The notes below the pieces were generated by a model. The model searched no databases. It saw nothing but the letters and a program-made list of their open reading frames with translations, and was not told where the DNA came from. Position numbers and translations under genes: made by a program. DNA of 64,000 nt from Prinsepia uniflora (Eukaryota > Streptophyta > Magnoliopsida > Rosales > Rosaceae): positions 44,169,651-44,233,650 of the forward strand of contig CM064867.1 of the NCBI GenBank assembly GCA_032719365.1. The letters run 5' to 3'. Shown piece by piece: positions 1-11,644 of the stretch. How positions within the stretch are numbered: position 1 is the stretch's first letter; each line of letters begins with the position of its first letter.

Positions 1-2181
1 CCGTGCCCGATATCTGAGGTCATATGCCCGAGACAAAACCAAATGAGTCTCATACCCGAGTTTATCCTTGTGAAATCCAAATCCAGTTCATTTAAATCAA
101 TAAAGAAATACAGACCGGTATAAGTACCGTATGAGGCCGAAACCTCGAAATACGTGCTTATACGTAACCACATAGAAATGCACCCATGGCATCATCAAAC
201 AAGTAATAAAACATATAATAAACATTTATGCATGCATCAATTTAGAAAACAAGGTCCACTCACAGACCGTCCGAGCTGCCGCCTCGATTTGCGTGCCATA
301 CGGCTCCCCGAGCTGATCACCGTCACCGGGACTCTCAAACCTGTCCAAATCGTAATAGAAGGTTACTAACTACTTAATTAACCTCCTACCAAAGCCCCGT
401 AATTTTCCCGTATTTTAACTATTTTTAAAACCGAACCTAAACCTTCCGATGCCCCGAAACATATCGAGACGGTGTCCGATTGACACGAAACCAGTCCCAA
501 AATGTTCGTTACATCGAATTGATGATTTCGTATGTTGGAACCTTCCCCAGATTCCCTGCCACGCGCCCTCACGCGCCGCCTGAAGTGGCTGCGCGTGGGC
601 TTCACGCGCCGATACAGTACCTGCTGACGTCATCGCTGACGTCAGCATGACGTCATCTGACAGCTGTCAGGTCTGACATGTCAGACTCTGACAGGTGCCA
701 TGTGTCATGCTCCCTTTGGTCCACGTCACTATGCTGTCAGTGCCACGTGGCAGTCTGACAGGTGCCACGTGTCAGCCCCTGATTGGGCCACGTCACTATC
801 ATGTCAGTGCTGACTGTGCACTGACATATGACACGTGTCGGCTGATGAGTGGTCCACGTCACCTGACAACCTGACAGGTGCCACGTCATCATGCCACGTC
901 ACCACCTTCAACCGCTCGACGGGTCGACCCGAACCCTGCAACCGGGTCGCCGTGACCCGCGACTTGACCCGGCCGGTTCTCCGCCGTCCGACCACCAAAA
1001 TGCTTCCCGTTTGTCCCATTTTCATCCTCTAATCCTAACCTAGGGTTCTACGACATTAAAATGGAAGGAAAACACCGAAAACCATACCTTCGAGCTTGGC
1101 CATGGCGGCCGTGCATTCCTCCGCCGTTCACGGCTGTTCCAGGCCGCTCTAACCTTCGAAAACATTCCCATTTCTCTCCTAGGTCCCCCAGAAGCACAAC
1201 CCAATCATTAGTTTCAATTAAAACCTAACAAAAACAAAACTTGGATTTTTAAATATTTTCACCTCACGGGTCGAGCTCCTCCGCCGTGTCCTCCGTCGTC
1301 CGTCGCCGTGACTCGCCGTCCTAAACATCTTTCCATCACCTCACGATCATGTTCAGCTCATCCAAGCAAGGAATGGTGATGGTGTGTGGTTGTTTCGGTT
1401 TTGTGAAGGAAAAGGGAGAAAATGAAGAAAAAGATGAAGTGATGAAGGTGATGCCGTGGAAGAGAAGCGGGAAGGAGATAGTGTGATCAGATGAGGGAAT
1501 GAGAGATGGAGGGTGAGGATTGATAGTTAGAATTGAATTTGATGGCTAGGATTGAATTAGGTGTTGGTTTGGTTTATAAAAATAATTAAATAATATTAAT
1601 TAATTATATAGATCCACATTTTGGGGGATCAAATCAATGGGATGAGTGACACTTGTCACTCATCCATGGGGCCCACCAAAATATCCACCCAATCAGATTT
1701 CGCAGAAACGTCCCAGTCTCGAAGTTCGTGTATAGTGAAATCGAACTTCTGTGACCCATAACTCTCCCGTTCGAAGTCCGATTTCAGTGTGCCGCCTGCC
1801 TATGGATTCGTATCTTCCTTATCTACGTAACGGTCTTCGGCCCTCGGCCATCGGACCTCCCGGTCAAAAAGTCAACTTTTGACCTCCTATTCACCCAAAT
1901 TACCAAAATGCCCCTAAACTTCCGAACGTCATAACTTCCTCCTCGAATGTCGGAATTGAACGTGCCACCTGTCTATGAACTCGTGACGTCACGAACTACG
2001 TCACGGTCATTGGTCAAAGTCCATTTGACCGTCCGATTAAAAAGTCAACGTTTTGCCACCATCAGGGGCAAAACGGTCATTTCGCATCGCTCGTCCGATT
2101 TCGCTCTACTAATCACGGATTAGCCTCACTAATCGTGATTAGTCACTAATCTAATCATGGAATTTGGAACGGGTCGTTACA
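1..2181 (-). mobile_element. Partial LTR of element Z (same family as C), cut by window edge
   Basis: On the minus strand this begins with the family terminus TGTAACGACCCGTTCC at 2181 and runs left out of the window. Position 1 corresponds to about 17263 in the first LTR of C, so roughly 1.0 kb of the LTR is missing beyond the edge. It shares with C the GATTAGTGACTAATC palindrome near the terminus, the TTGAC-rich segment, the ACGT/TGACGTCA cluster, the GCGCGTG/CACGCGC block and the CATGCATG motif. It is inserted in the 3' LTR of H; CTGGA at 2182-2186 is the candidate target duplication but the other flank lies outside the window. It could be a solo LTR or one end of a longer element. Confidence 0.85.
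603..905 (-). promoter_or_regulatory. Palindromic ACGT-core cluster in Z LTR
   Basis: About 300 bp packed with TGACGTCA, GCTGACGTCAGC, CTGACAGCTGTCAG, GTCTGACATGTCAG, CCACGTGGCA and CACGTGTC motifs, with ATTGG/CCAAT-like words between them. ACGT cores are known plant bZIP binding sites (G-box, C-box, ABRE). A regulatory role is inferred from motif density only. The same block occurs in C and D. Confidence 0.5.
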
Positions 2182-3302
2182 CTGGAATTCGCACTATACA
2201 CTTTCAATGATCAAGACTTTTTGAATTCGCCCTATATCTAATCAAGCATTAAGCACAACATACAAATATAACAAAAACTAAGATATTAGAACACATGGAA
2301 GATTAACGTAATTAAAATAAATTATAAAACCATAATAATATTAAGAATCAATCCATAAGTACGATATTCAAATGCAAAGAGAAAACTACGGGGTAAAGAG
2401 GTAGAGTTACACTTTGAATCCTCGGGAATTCGCCATATAGATGCTAGGTGGTTCGACACTCTTGGGTGAGACACTCAGGAATTTGCCTTATATATCAATG
2501 AAGGATGATGAATTGTGAAGGATGGTGTAGTTTACTTTTGTACAAAGGACTTCGGCCTTAAAGGAAAGGAAGAATTGATTCTTGCAGAGTTTTGGTACAA
2601 ATAATGAGCAACCCTTTACAAATAGCCCAACTCTCTCTATTTATAAGAGAAAATTAATCCCGAAATTAATTAAATTAACGTTCTAAAGGAAAAAGGTAAT
2701 AAAAATCCTAATTAAAAAAGTTTCCTAAATAAAAAGGAAACAAATCAAACCTTGAAATGGACAATTTTCCTAAAAATGGAAGGAAAAATGTTATTTGAAT
2801 TGAACATGAGTCGATTCGGTGGCAGCCCACTGAAATTAGGGCTGGAAATCGGTGGTCAACGCACGCGAGGAAGCTAGAGAGGCTTTCGGTAAGCGTCGGT
2901 CGAAAACTTGGAAGAAGGTTCGGTAAACGCGTACTAAAGCAAGGCGAAGTTCCTCGGTAGCCATGCGCTGAGCCAGGCTACTACTAATCAAGAAGCGTGC
3001 GCCGAAAATTGCCTCTAGAAATCGTTAAGCGCTGGCTGAACCAATTTTTGGGCAGCAATTTTGGATTCGGTAGGCTCCTACCGAATTCTAGAGTGGTTTT
3101 TGGTGGCTTCCTTTAAATTAATCATAATTACTTCAATATAACTCCGATTGAGGTGATTCTTTCACCTCAATTCTTGTAATTTCGTGCTCTATCCAATTCT
3201 GTACATTTCTCACAAAATATATTATTTCTACAATTTTTTTTATTTAAACATTAAAAGATAAGTATAAAGGGTATAAAATGATGCTTAATTCAAGGCTTAT
3301 CA
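2182..3302 (-). mobile_element. 3' LTR of host gypsy element H (partial)
   Basis: This repeats the DNA at the right edge of the window: 2182-2360 matches about 63838-64000, for example the ATATTAGAACACATGGAAG stretch. Read on the minus strand the LTR starts TGATAAGCC at 3302, and the other LTR copy ends GTATCA at 63469. Combining the two partial copies gives an LTR of roughly 1.5 kb. The part distal to 2182 is displaced to the left of the window by insertion Z. It is AT-rich with no open frame of note. Confidence 0.85.
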
Positions 3303-3317
3303 AATACCTCCACACCT
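3303..3317 (-). promoter_or_regulatory. Polypurine tract of H
   Basis: The minus strand reads AGGTGTGGAGGTATT directly before the 3' LTR start TGATAAG. It is a purine-rich plus-strand primer site in the expected place. Confidence 0.65.
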
Positions 3318-5151
3318 AGACTTTTCTAGTCCCTAGCAAATACCAAAACAAACTAAGGGCTTTGAAACAAAAATAAAAAATAAAAATTTCTTAAAAGCAA
3401 AAACTTCTAAGCCCTCAACCATTTATCTCAAATCGTATCTACATAAATATGGCATTAAAGATGTACACTAAGAAACTATATATCATATGGAATCCAAAAG
3501 TTATTACATCATAACAAAATGCCTTGACAAGTAAGACAATGAGTAAACTTTGTGAAATGTATCTCAACATGAATAAAACAAGTATGAATCAACTCACATG
3601 GATATGCACTCATAATTTCACTCAATGTGTATAGGGTTTGTGTTTGCACTCAAGGGATGTGAGAAAGATTCTCACATTAAAAGAAAGTGAGTAACATCAT
3701 AAAAATCTCAAACATAAACCATAAGATAGTGAACATACTTGCACAAATGAACCAAAAACATAAGCTTACTCAAGTGATAGACTCAACTAATCAAAAGTTA
3801 CTCATCCCAAGGATGATAAGGTCTTAATTTAAGGTTGTAATTTGGCTAGGTGTAGAGGCAAGGAATTTTAGGATAGTGGTGTTAATTGTTGTTCGAGGGC
3901 TCAACTAAAGGCTTCATTACAAAGGCATAAGTATTTTCCTATTATCATAGGCCATGTATCAATTTGTAGGGGCTTGATCTTTATTATCATCATATTTTGA
4001 ATTTGTAATTGGGACAAGGGTCTGAAATTCCTCTTGTAGGTTCTCAAATCTTCATTGTTCCAAATCATAAGGGTAGGGGACTTAGCTCAAAACTCAAATT
4101 TAGTACCTCATAGAACTTTTTCCTTGATTGTATTTTCTTTTCTTCATCAATTTTTTATTTCTTTTTTTAAGAGGTAATGTAATGAATACAAAAATAGTTT
4201 GAGAAAGTCATTCCCTACACTTACATATAAGTCTTCATTCATCAAATCATTTTCTTATATCTCACACCATCTTTCAAATCTTCAGCCAAGTCCAAGGAAT
4301 AAGGGTAAACGATGCCTTATACTAGGCTTAGGCTTATGTGAAGAGATGTTTAGGGTGATGAAAGGAAGGCTTAATGTAGGCTCAAAGTGAGTAAACTAGG
4401 GGGATCACACTTGTCTGATCAAGTACGGCTCAGATATTTGGATAAGTGGTGTTAACGCTATTGCCTTAATCATGTCCAAGATCAGAGAGTTTATTGATTT
4501 AAATGCTTTGAAAATCTCATAGAATAAGTTCTAGTACTCTAGAGTTCATTAAAAGCTATGGCAAGCAGTTATGAGGCATATGCATATCAATTTAAACAAA
4601 GAACTCCTATTAGTCACTCAATAAAGAAGTATATAAGGTTCTAAATCTCACATAGGGTTCATATGATTCATACAAATATTAACATGCATCATCTACTACA
4701 AGTCATAAACATTCAATATAAAGCATTAACAAATGAATTCAAGTTGTAGTGATCATATTTTAGCCATGTTATCTTCATTTAACCGTCATTCTTATCATCG
4801 ACAGGTTAAAGGGCATCCTAAGACTGATTAAAACATAAAGATAAACAAAAGACTCAAGACTAAAGACTAAAACACAAAAAATATTTTTGGGTTTTTGTTG
4901 TTTTTTGAATTTTTCTTTGATTTTTGAAATAAGACTCAACAAAGTTGTAAATCCCTCCCCCACAATTAAAGCTAACATTTTCCTTCATGTATGAAAGTGA
5001 AAGCATAGAATCTAAGTAAGGAGATTTGATTTACTAAAAGAAAAAAATAAAGACATAAAGTAACTAAAGTAAAGAGAGTGAAGGGTTTAAGAAAGAAAAT
5101 CTTCATTTGATGGATCCTCCACTTCTCCGTCATTGGGTTGCCTCCCAAGAA
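3318..5151 (-). other. 3' non-coding region of H, no gene seen
   Basis: About 1.8 kb of AT-rich DNA between the integrase end and the 3' LTR of H, separated from the integrase by insertion A. OTA elements often have a long 3' region, sometimes with an env-like frame. Here the only minus-strand frames are 65-67 codons, with hydrophobic stretches but no recognisable domain. At the A junction the minus-strand complement of GGGTTGCCTCCCAAGAA sits just after the integrase; this motif recurs in plant gypsy elements at that place. I see nothing else in it. Confidence 0.7.
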
Positions 5152-6574
5152 TGTAAGGACCCGTCCCAAATTCCTAGATTATATTAGTGACTAATCACGA
5201 TTAGTGAGGCTAATCCGTGATTAGTTGGGCGAAATCGTACGAACGATGCAAAATGACCGTTTTGTCCCTAGTCGTGGCAAAACGTTGACTTTTCATTCGG
5301 GCGGTCAAATGGACTTTGGGCAATGACCGTGACGTAGGATGATTATAGGAAGGTTAGGATTGATTAGGATTGAAAACGGTGAAAAACTGGGCCGAAATGA
5401 GCTTTAACCGGTCACGCCAGTCCAAGTTGCAGGAGAACCGGACCGGACCGGTTCATACCGGTCGACGCGAGGTAGGGGATGACACTGTAGCAGGCGCGTG
5501 GCTCCCACGCGCAGCCACTTCAGGTCACACATACAGGCGCGTGGGGGGAGAATTTGAGGATGGTTCCAACATATCAAATCATCTATTCGATGTAACGAAC
5601 ATTTTGGGACTGGTTTCGTGTCAATCGGACATCGTTTCGATATAGTTCGGGCTGTTCGAAGGTTTAGGTTCGGTTTTAAAAATAGTTAGAAAATCAGGAA
5701 AATTATGGGACTTTAATGAGAGGTTAATGAGGCTATTAGTAACCCTATAAAGGAATTTGCACAGGTTTGGGAGTCCCTGTGACGACGATTGACCCGGGAG
5801 ACGATTATGGCACGCAAATCGAGGCGGCGCTCGGACGGTCTGTGAGTGCAGCTTGTTTTCTAAATTGGTGCATGCATAAATGTTTATTATATGTTTTAAA
5901 TACTTATTTGTGATGCCATGAGTGCATTTGGATGTGTGGTTACGTATATGCACGTATTTCGAGGTTTCGGCCCTATACGGTGCCTATACGGGGCTGTATG
6001 TCTTTATTCGTCTAAATGAAATGGTTTTGGATTTCCAAATAGATTATGAATATGATTTTATGATGTTGATTTGGATGATTGTGAATTATGTGGTTTCACG
6101 CTTTACGAGGCAATTTACGTGCTTGCACGTAAATCGAGATTTTTCGGTTTTACACTGATTTTCTGTACTTATGGTTTTAGTTATGATTTCATGAAATGAT
6201 TTTGGATTTGAAAAGGTAACTCTCAGACTTGAGGTCCATTTAATTTACGGAATCGGGCCGGAGGCCCAGTTAGTTTATGATTCGGACTAGAGGTCTAGTT
6301 TGTATGTGGATTCGGGCCTAGGGCCTAGCTATGTGTTACAAATGGTTTTTATGGTTCATGACGGTTTATTGGAACCGGCATGAATCCTTGAAATGGTTTT
6401 TACAAGTCATGACGGTTTATGGGAACCGGCATGAACCCATGAAAGGTTTTATGGTTCATGACAGCTTATGAGGGGCCGGACATGAATCCTGGAAAGGTTT
6501 AAAGAATGATTTCAAAAGCTTTTTCATATTCCATCCTTTATATGTGATTGTCTCCTCCGGGGAGGGTCGTTGGG
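5086..6574 (+). repeat. Rearranged tandem duplicate: H flank plus truncated A-type LTR
   Basis: The H segment 5083-5151 (GGGTTTAAGAAAGAAAATC... to CCCAAGAA) recurs at 6572-6640, offset 1,489 bp. Between the copies lies an A-family LTR piece starting TGTAAGGACCC at 5152 and ending at GGGTCGTTGG (6574), where it joins the second H copy through a GGG microhomology. Compared with the full A LTR, this piece lacks the stretch from GTGACGTAG (5337) to GATTATAGGAAGG, which spans the site where B sits in the full copy. It is best read as a tandem duplication after A inserted, followed by an internal deletion in the left copy. Confidence 0.8.
6353..6491 (+). repeat. GGTTCATG hairpin minisatellite in truncated A LTR
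   Basis: Three units of about 50 bp. Each has the form GGTTCATG-A-CGGTT...AACCG-G-CATGAACC, so each can fold on itself. They lie just upstream of the CTCCTCCGGGGAGGG motif, as in C. Confidence 0.8.
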
Positions 6575-6640
6575 TTTAAGAAAGAAAATCTTCATTTGAT
6601 GGCTCCTCCATTTCTCCGTCATAGGGTTGCCTCCCAAGAA

Positions 6641-7298
6641 TGTAACGACCCGTCCCAAATTCCTAGATTAGATTAGTGACTAATCACGATTAGTGAGGCT
6701 AATCCGTGATTAGTTGGGCGAAATCGGACGAACGATGCAAAATGACCGTTTTGCCCTTAGTCGTGGCAAAACGTTGACTTTTTATTCGGGCGGTCAAATT
6801 GACTTTGACCAATGACCGTGACGTAGTTCGTGACGTCACGAGTTCATAGACAGGTGGTACATTCAATTCCGACGTTCGAGGAGGAAGTTATGACGTTCGG
6901 AAGTTTAGGGGCATTTTGGTAATTTTGGTTAAAAGGGGTCAAATGTTGACTTTTGGACCGGGAGGTCCGATGGCCGAGGGCCAAGGACTATTACGTAGAT
7001 CGGGACGATACAAATCTGTAGACAGGCAGCACGTCGAATTTGGACGTTCGACGGCGAAGTTACCGTTCACGGAAGTTCAAGTGCACTATTGCACGAATTA
7101 CGAGACGAGTTCACTTTTGGACTCTAGTGGGCCCAGATATTTGTCCTGATGTCCAATGGATGAGTGACAAGTGTCACCCATCCAATGGACACCATTTCCC
7201 CTTCGTGCATCGTCCATCTTCATTTTCCTCATTCAAACTCAAATACCCGATCTCACACCCACCATTTTCTCCCATCCGTGCAACCCAAACCCAGTCAA
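6641..7298 (+). mobile_element. Solo LTR A, 5' fragment
   Basis: Starts TGTAACGACCCGTCCC directly after the H target sequence AAGAA (6636-6640). The matching AAGAA follows the LTR end at 33715-33719, so A is a solo LTR with an intact 5-bp duplication. It is split at 7298 by element B. The fragment holds the terminal GATTAGTGACTAATC palindrome and several TTGAC/GGTCAA words. With the right fragment the LTR is about 2.9 kb. Confidence 0.9.
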
Positions 7299-10200
7299 TG
7301 TAACGACCCACCAAAGAAATTAGGGTTAAGACCGTGATTAAGATGAGATTAGTAAGCTTAATCGGGGGTGAGTTGGTCCCGATAAGGTCGTTAAGGTAGA
7401 ATGACGATTTTGCCCCTAGTTCTGGCAAAATGTTAACTTTTAGTTCGGGCGGTCAAATGGACTTTGACTGGTGACCAGGACGTAGTTCCAGACGTCACGA
7501 ATTCGTAGACAGGTGGCACGCCCGATTCTGACATCCGAGGAGGAAGTTATGATGTTCGGAAGGTTGAGGGCATAACTGTAATTTGGTTAAATTAGGGGGA
7601 AAAGTTGACTTTTTGTACGAACGGGCTTTTGTACGTTGACCGAGGACTGTTAGATAGATCTCGTCGTCCTGAGTTCGATGACAGGTGGCACGTATTCATC
7701 GGACTTACGATGTGTGAGATACGGGTCTAGAAAGGTAGTGGCAAAATGGTAATTTTGGCTTAAAAAGGAAGGGCATTTTGGTCTTTGTGTTTTGGGTGTG
7801 GTGCAACAGAGAGGGAAAAATGGAGGGTTCAGATTGAGCCACATGGGAGAGGAATTGTAGGATTGTGACACGCGTAGGGGTTCTGGTTGGTTCTAGGCTT
7901 GTGCACGGTCCCAATTATTTGGGGTAATCATGCAGGTGTGTGTTGTGTGTGTTCGAAGAACAGAAAACAGAGGGGGGGGGGGATTGAGTGGAAATTGAGA
8001 GGTGATCGTGAGTGTTGGTTTGTTTTGGTGAGGGGGTTAGTGACCAGAGATTGTGAGAGAGCTAGGGAGAAGGTTAGGAGGTGCGGTGGTGGTGTATGTG
8101 TGAGTTGTGAGCCACGGGAAACCAGGGGAAAAATCAGAGGAAACAGAGAAGAGGTGAGGAGTTTTGGGTGGTGGTGCTGCCGGGTTCGATCAATCGAGAC
8201 CGGTGGAGGTGTCCAGAGGATGGAGGTGGACGGGAGGAGCTACATACTCACAGCTGAGCTCACGACGGCGACAGGAGGGCAGGTAATTTCTAGTTTTCCT
8301 TTCGATACTTTGTTTTGCCGTTTAGGTTCAGACGCCAAGTCGTGGCTTTTGGGGTTGAATTGAGGAGTCTAGTGAGATCTAGGGTACTCAGTAGGGTCCT
8401 AGGTAGCTACTGGTTGTGCAGCCGTGACAGAGGAGTGCACAGAGGAGTCCAGAACGACGGGGAGTACACGGCGTTCTCTGTTTTTCAGTCTGGGTTCAAA
8501 CGTTGAGTCGTTGGTTTTGGGTGTGAGTCGACGGTTTTGGTGAGTGATGTGAGGTTCAGGAAGGTCCTAGGAACCGTCTACATTAGTTTCCGTGGCGGGG
8601 GAAGACCTGGTTGGCCGGGAGGAAGAACAGGGGACAGTTTGGGTTTTGGTTTCGAGCTCGAGTCGACGGGTTTGGGACGGTGTCGAGATGACTAAGTACG
8701 GGGAATGGGTTGCTTAGGACGGGATGAAGGAGATGGTGAAGAAAGGAGGTGCTTTGGTGCAGGTACGGCGGTGAACCGGTCACGCCAATTCGAGTTACAG
8801 CGACTGTTTCAAACCGGGTCGACCAGAGGTTGCTGGTAACACTATAGCTGGCGCGTGAGGGCCATGCACAGCAAATTTGGGCGGTGCGTTGGGGCGCGTG
8901 CAGTGGCGGTTGGGAAAACGGTCAACATGGGTTTTGGTCTAGGTGTTGTGACGAGTCCATTGGAATTGGTTTCGGGTTCGGACGTCGTTTGAGGATAGTA
9001 CTGCGAGGGTGAAGGTTTAGGGTTTAGGTTCGTTACGTTTAGGACCCAGGGATTTTTGGGGAAAATTAGGAGAGTCTTGGTAGACGTGTTAGTGACGCAC
9101 TTTGGTGACTTGTGATAGGATCGGGGTTGCTCACGGAAGCTGAGGAACGTACGAGCGTACGGGACGCGATTGAGGGCTCGGTACTGTGAGTGGACCTTTT
9201 CCTTAAACTCGAGCATGCATAACGGTTTTCCTATAATTGTTTTATGGTTTTATATGTGATTTTATGATTGTTGAATATGTTAGTTTTATGTAATTGCACG
9301 GTTTTCGATAAAATTACGTATTTGGCACGGTTTACGAGAAAGGCTGGATTTCTGATTATGATGCCATGATTTTGGGATTTCAAATGATAAATGGTTTTCA
9401 ATGATTATAAATGGATTTGAGTAAAGGTTTTCGGTTTTAGAATCGGATTTCGGAAAACAAGATTTGGTTTTAAAGTTGAAACGTGGAATTCCGGATTTGG
9501 GTTCGGAATGACGGTTGGGATGCCAGAAGGGCATCTAACTAGTGTTTTCGGATTCGGGTTTGGATATGGATTTCGAAATGGTTTTCAAATGGTTTTGGAT
9601 TGGATTTGCTGGATCTGGTTATTGGGTTTAAAGACCCGGATATTGATTTGACGAGGGACGGGCCCGGATTGGGTTTCAAGACCCAGATTGAGTTTAAAGA
9701 CTCGGGAGTTTAAAGACTCGGATATATTGATATTCCCCCCCGTAGGCCTATTGAGTTTAAAGACTCGGGAGTTTAAAGACTTGGATATTATTGAGGCCTG
9801 GATTGAGTTTAAAGACTCGGGAGTGTAAAGACTCGGATAGATCCAGCAAGTTTGATCGGTTGGTTATGGCTTGGTATTTATGTTTTCTGATACCGTTTTA
9901 TGACGCTGATGCTATAATTTCTATAACTGTTTTTATAGTGTTTTTGTAAATGTTTTTATGATGAGGTTTATGTGAATTATAACTGTTTTAGTAACTGGGT
10001 TATGCATGTGGTTTCAAAACGGAGGGCTAAACCCGGTTTTCTTATAAAATGGTTTTGGAAAACTTTTCCTTTATTCTGGTCCACTCACACTTTTCTGGTT
10101 TTAACTTGCCCTCCAGGTCGTGGAGCTAGAGCGGGGTTTCGGCGTCGAGGCAGCGTCGAAGGCATAGAAGTCACGAGAGCGACCCCGGAGGGTTTACTTT

Positions 10201-10415
10201 TCCGTGTGAGTGTATCTAGTTTATCGGTTTTCTTTCTTTTGGTACTTAGTACTATGCTCTGTAAACCTTAACTTCGGGATATTTTGTATAGTTTCTCCTG
10301 CGTCTGACTGTGTTCTTTGGTGGTTTAGAGTGAGTACTTTTGCGTTGTGTCGGGGTGTCAGACGGGAGCAGGATTTACCTCGGTTTTCGGGGTGAAACCG
10401 GGGTGGGTCCTGACA
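7299..10415 (+). mobile_element. 5' LTR of element B (TR-GAG type)
   Basis: 3,117 bp from TGTAACGACCCACC to GGGTGGGTCCTGACA. It is inserted in LTR A with flanks GTCAA (7294-7298) and GCCAA (31468-31472), a target duplication with one mismatch. It matches the 3' LTR at 12182-15089 plus 31278-31467 at high identity by eye. Open frames such as 7887-8363 are judged non-coding because they vary between LTR copies and have no family features. A run of ten G lies near 7971-7982. It contains a TTTAAAG inverted-repeat ladder and the CCTCCAGGTCGTGG block shared by the family. Confidence 0.9.
9624..9836 (+). repeat. TTTAAAG inverted-repeat ladder in B 5' LTR
   Basis: Repeated 14-mers of two kinds, GGGTTTAAAGACCC (9624-9637; GGGTTTCAAGACCC at 9671-9684) and GAGTTTAAAGACTC (9690-9703, 9706-9719, 9753-9766 and later). 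The change GGGT to GAGT in the left arm is matched by ACCC to ACTC in the right arm. F and the B 3' LTR carry equivalents. Confidence 0.85.
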
Positions 10416-10417
10416 AT

Positions 10418-10429
10418 TGGTATCAGAGC
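10418..10429 (+). promoter_or_regulatory. Primer binding site of B (initiator Met tRNA)
   Basis: TGGTATCAGAGC lies two bases after the LTR end at 10415. This is the usual plant initiator-methionine tRNA primer site for many LTR retrotransposons. Confidence 0.9.
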
Positions 10430-10522
10430 ATAGGTTTGTCAAGTTTGTTGTGTTTGTCAGTCTGTGAGGTTGTGTTTAGGTTGTTTGACTGTTTCTATGG
10501 TTCTTTCAGCGTGCGATTGACG

Positions 10523-11542
10523 ATGCCTCCGAGACGTAGACCTTCTCCACGACCTGAAGACGAAGCAGCTAAGGGGACAGAGAGTGCTACAATTGAGCGA
10601 GCCCAGCGGCTTGGGGCTACTACTTTTAGTGGTGGGGTAGATCTTGACGAAGCCCAGAGGTGGATCACGAGACTCGAGCGGATCTTTGCAGTGATGCATT
10701 GTCCACTGGAGGATCGAGTGTTACTGGCTACGTTTTTACTGGACGGTGCGGCGTACGAGTGGTGGTATACCCTCGAGTTGTCTTGCTGGGACGCCCATAC
10801 TGTGACTTGGGAGACGTTTAGGGAGCGCTTTTTGGATCAGTATTACCCTCGTTCATTCCATGATGCCAAGGTGGCTGAGTTTTTGCAGCTTCAACAAAGG
10901 AATCTGAGTGTGGCTGAGTACGAGCAGAAGTTTCAGATGTTATCTCGGTTTGCTCCTGCGTTTGTGGCAACTAAAGCCGAGAAATGCCGTAGGCTTGAGT
11001 TGGGGATGCGAGGTGAGATTCGAGCCATAGCGACGGCTGGAACTTTTACTACCCTCCGAGAGTTGTCGGACGCTGCGGTGAGGGTTGAGGCTAGCTTGCC
11101 TGTACGACGCCGGGAGCCACCTTTTTCGGGAGCTTCGAGTCTGAGGACACCGAAGAGAGGTAACTTCAGTGGAGCGTCGTCGTCGGGCGATGATCGTTTT
11201 GGTAGACCTGGTAGTTTCAAGAGTTCAGGATTCCGTGGTTACCGAGCACAACCGACTCCAAAAGTTAGTGCGACGTCTGTTGCGTCGACGGGGAGACCGA
11301 GTGGTGGACTTGGTCGGGATGTTTGTTTCTACTTTGGGGAGCGAGGTCACTTTCGACGTGAGTGTCCACTGTTACCACAGGAAGGTGGTGTAGGTCGAGG
11401 AGCAGCGGAGCCCGGACAGAGTACAACATCAGGGACAGCAGGAACTAGAGGAGGTGGTGGTGCCACTAGTAGTTCGAAGGGACGTGGTAGAGCGTCGGGA
11501 CCCCAGGCCCGAGTGTTTGCGATGACTCGGCAGGAGGCTTAG
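10523..11542 (+). CDS. Gag polyprotein of element B (truncated gag-pol)
   Basis: A 339-codon frame that would make the capsid/nucleocapsid protein of a Ty3/gypsy element, packaging RNA in cytoplasmic particles. I chose the ATG at 10523 (MPPRRR); the frame is open upstream to 10340, but that part runs from the LTR through the primer site. The N-terminus is Arg/Pro-rich. Residues about 45-150 look like a retrotransposon Gag domain (RWITRLERIF, EWWYTLE, FRERFLDQYYP, LSVAEYEQKF). A basic Ser/Gly-rich tail follows. The zinc knuckle at 268-281 is C-x2-F-x4-H-x4-C: the second Cys is Phe271, so zinc binding should be impaired. The TAG at 11540-11542 falls where related gag-pol frames continue into protease. 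It resembles chromovirus (Tekay-like) Gag. Lone-gag elements are known as TR-GAGs. Confidence 0.85.
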   Translation: MPPRRRPSPRPEDEAAKGTESATIERAQRLGATTFSGGVDLDEAQRWITRLERIFAVMHCPLEDRVLLATFLLDGAAYEWWYTLELSCWDAHTVTWETFRERFLDQYYPRSFHDAKVAEFLQLQQRNLSVAEYEQKFQMLSRFAPAFVATKAEKCRRLELGMRGEIRAIATAGTFTTLRELSDAAVRVEASLPVRRREPPFSGASSLRTPKRGNFSGASSSGDDRFGRPGSFKSSGFRGYRAQPTPKVSATSVASTGRPSGGLGRDVCFYFGERGHFRRECPLLPQEGGVGRGAAEPGQSTTSGTAGTRGGGGATSSSKGRGRASGPQARVFAMTRQEA

Positions 11543-11644
11543 TTAGACCCCGGTGCCGTGACAGGTACTTTTACTATTCTTGGTTGTGTTGTACCTACTT
11601 TGTTGCTGGATTCCAGGGTAGAGTCTAAAATTGTCCCTAGGTGA
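11543..11644 (+). pseudogene. Protease remnant after Gag stop
   Basis: The same frame stays open for 33 codons after the Gag TAG before a TGA at 11642-11644. It reads LDPGAVTGTF and then LLLDSR. The VTGTF and LxDS pattern resembles the start and active site of a gypsy aspartic protease, but the catalytic D-S/T-G is D-S-R and the rest of pol is absent. This suggests B came from a gag-pol element by internal deletion rather than by gaining a gag. Confidence 0.6.

Noticed and set aside
4775..5169. env-like frames of H
   Set aside because: Two 65-67 codon frames with hydrophobic stretches but no signal peptide, glycoprotein-like layout or length expected of an env-like gene.
7887..8363. 158-codon open frame
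   Set aside because: Lies wholly inside the B 5' LTR; the copy in the 3' LTR (12823-13134) differs in length and frame, and there is no domain.
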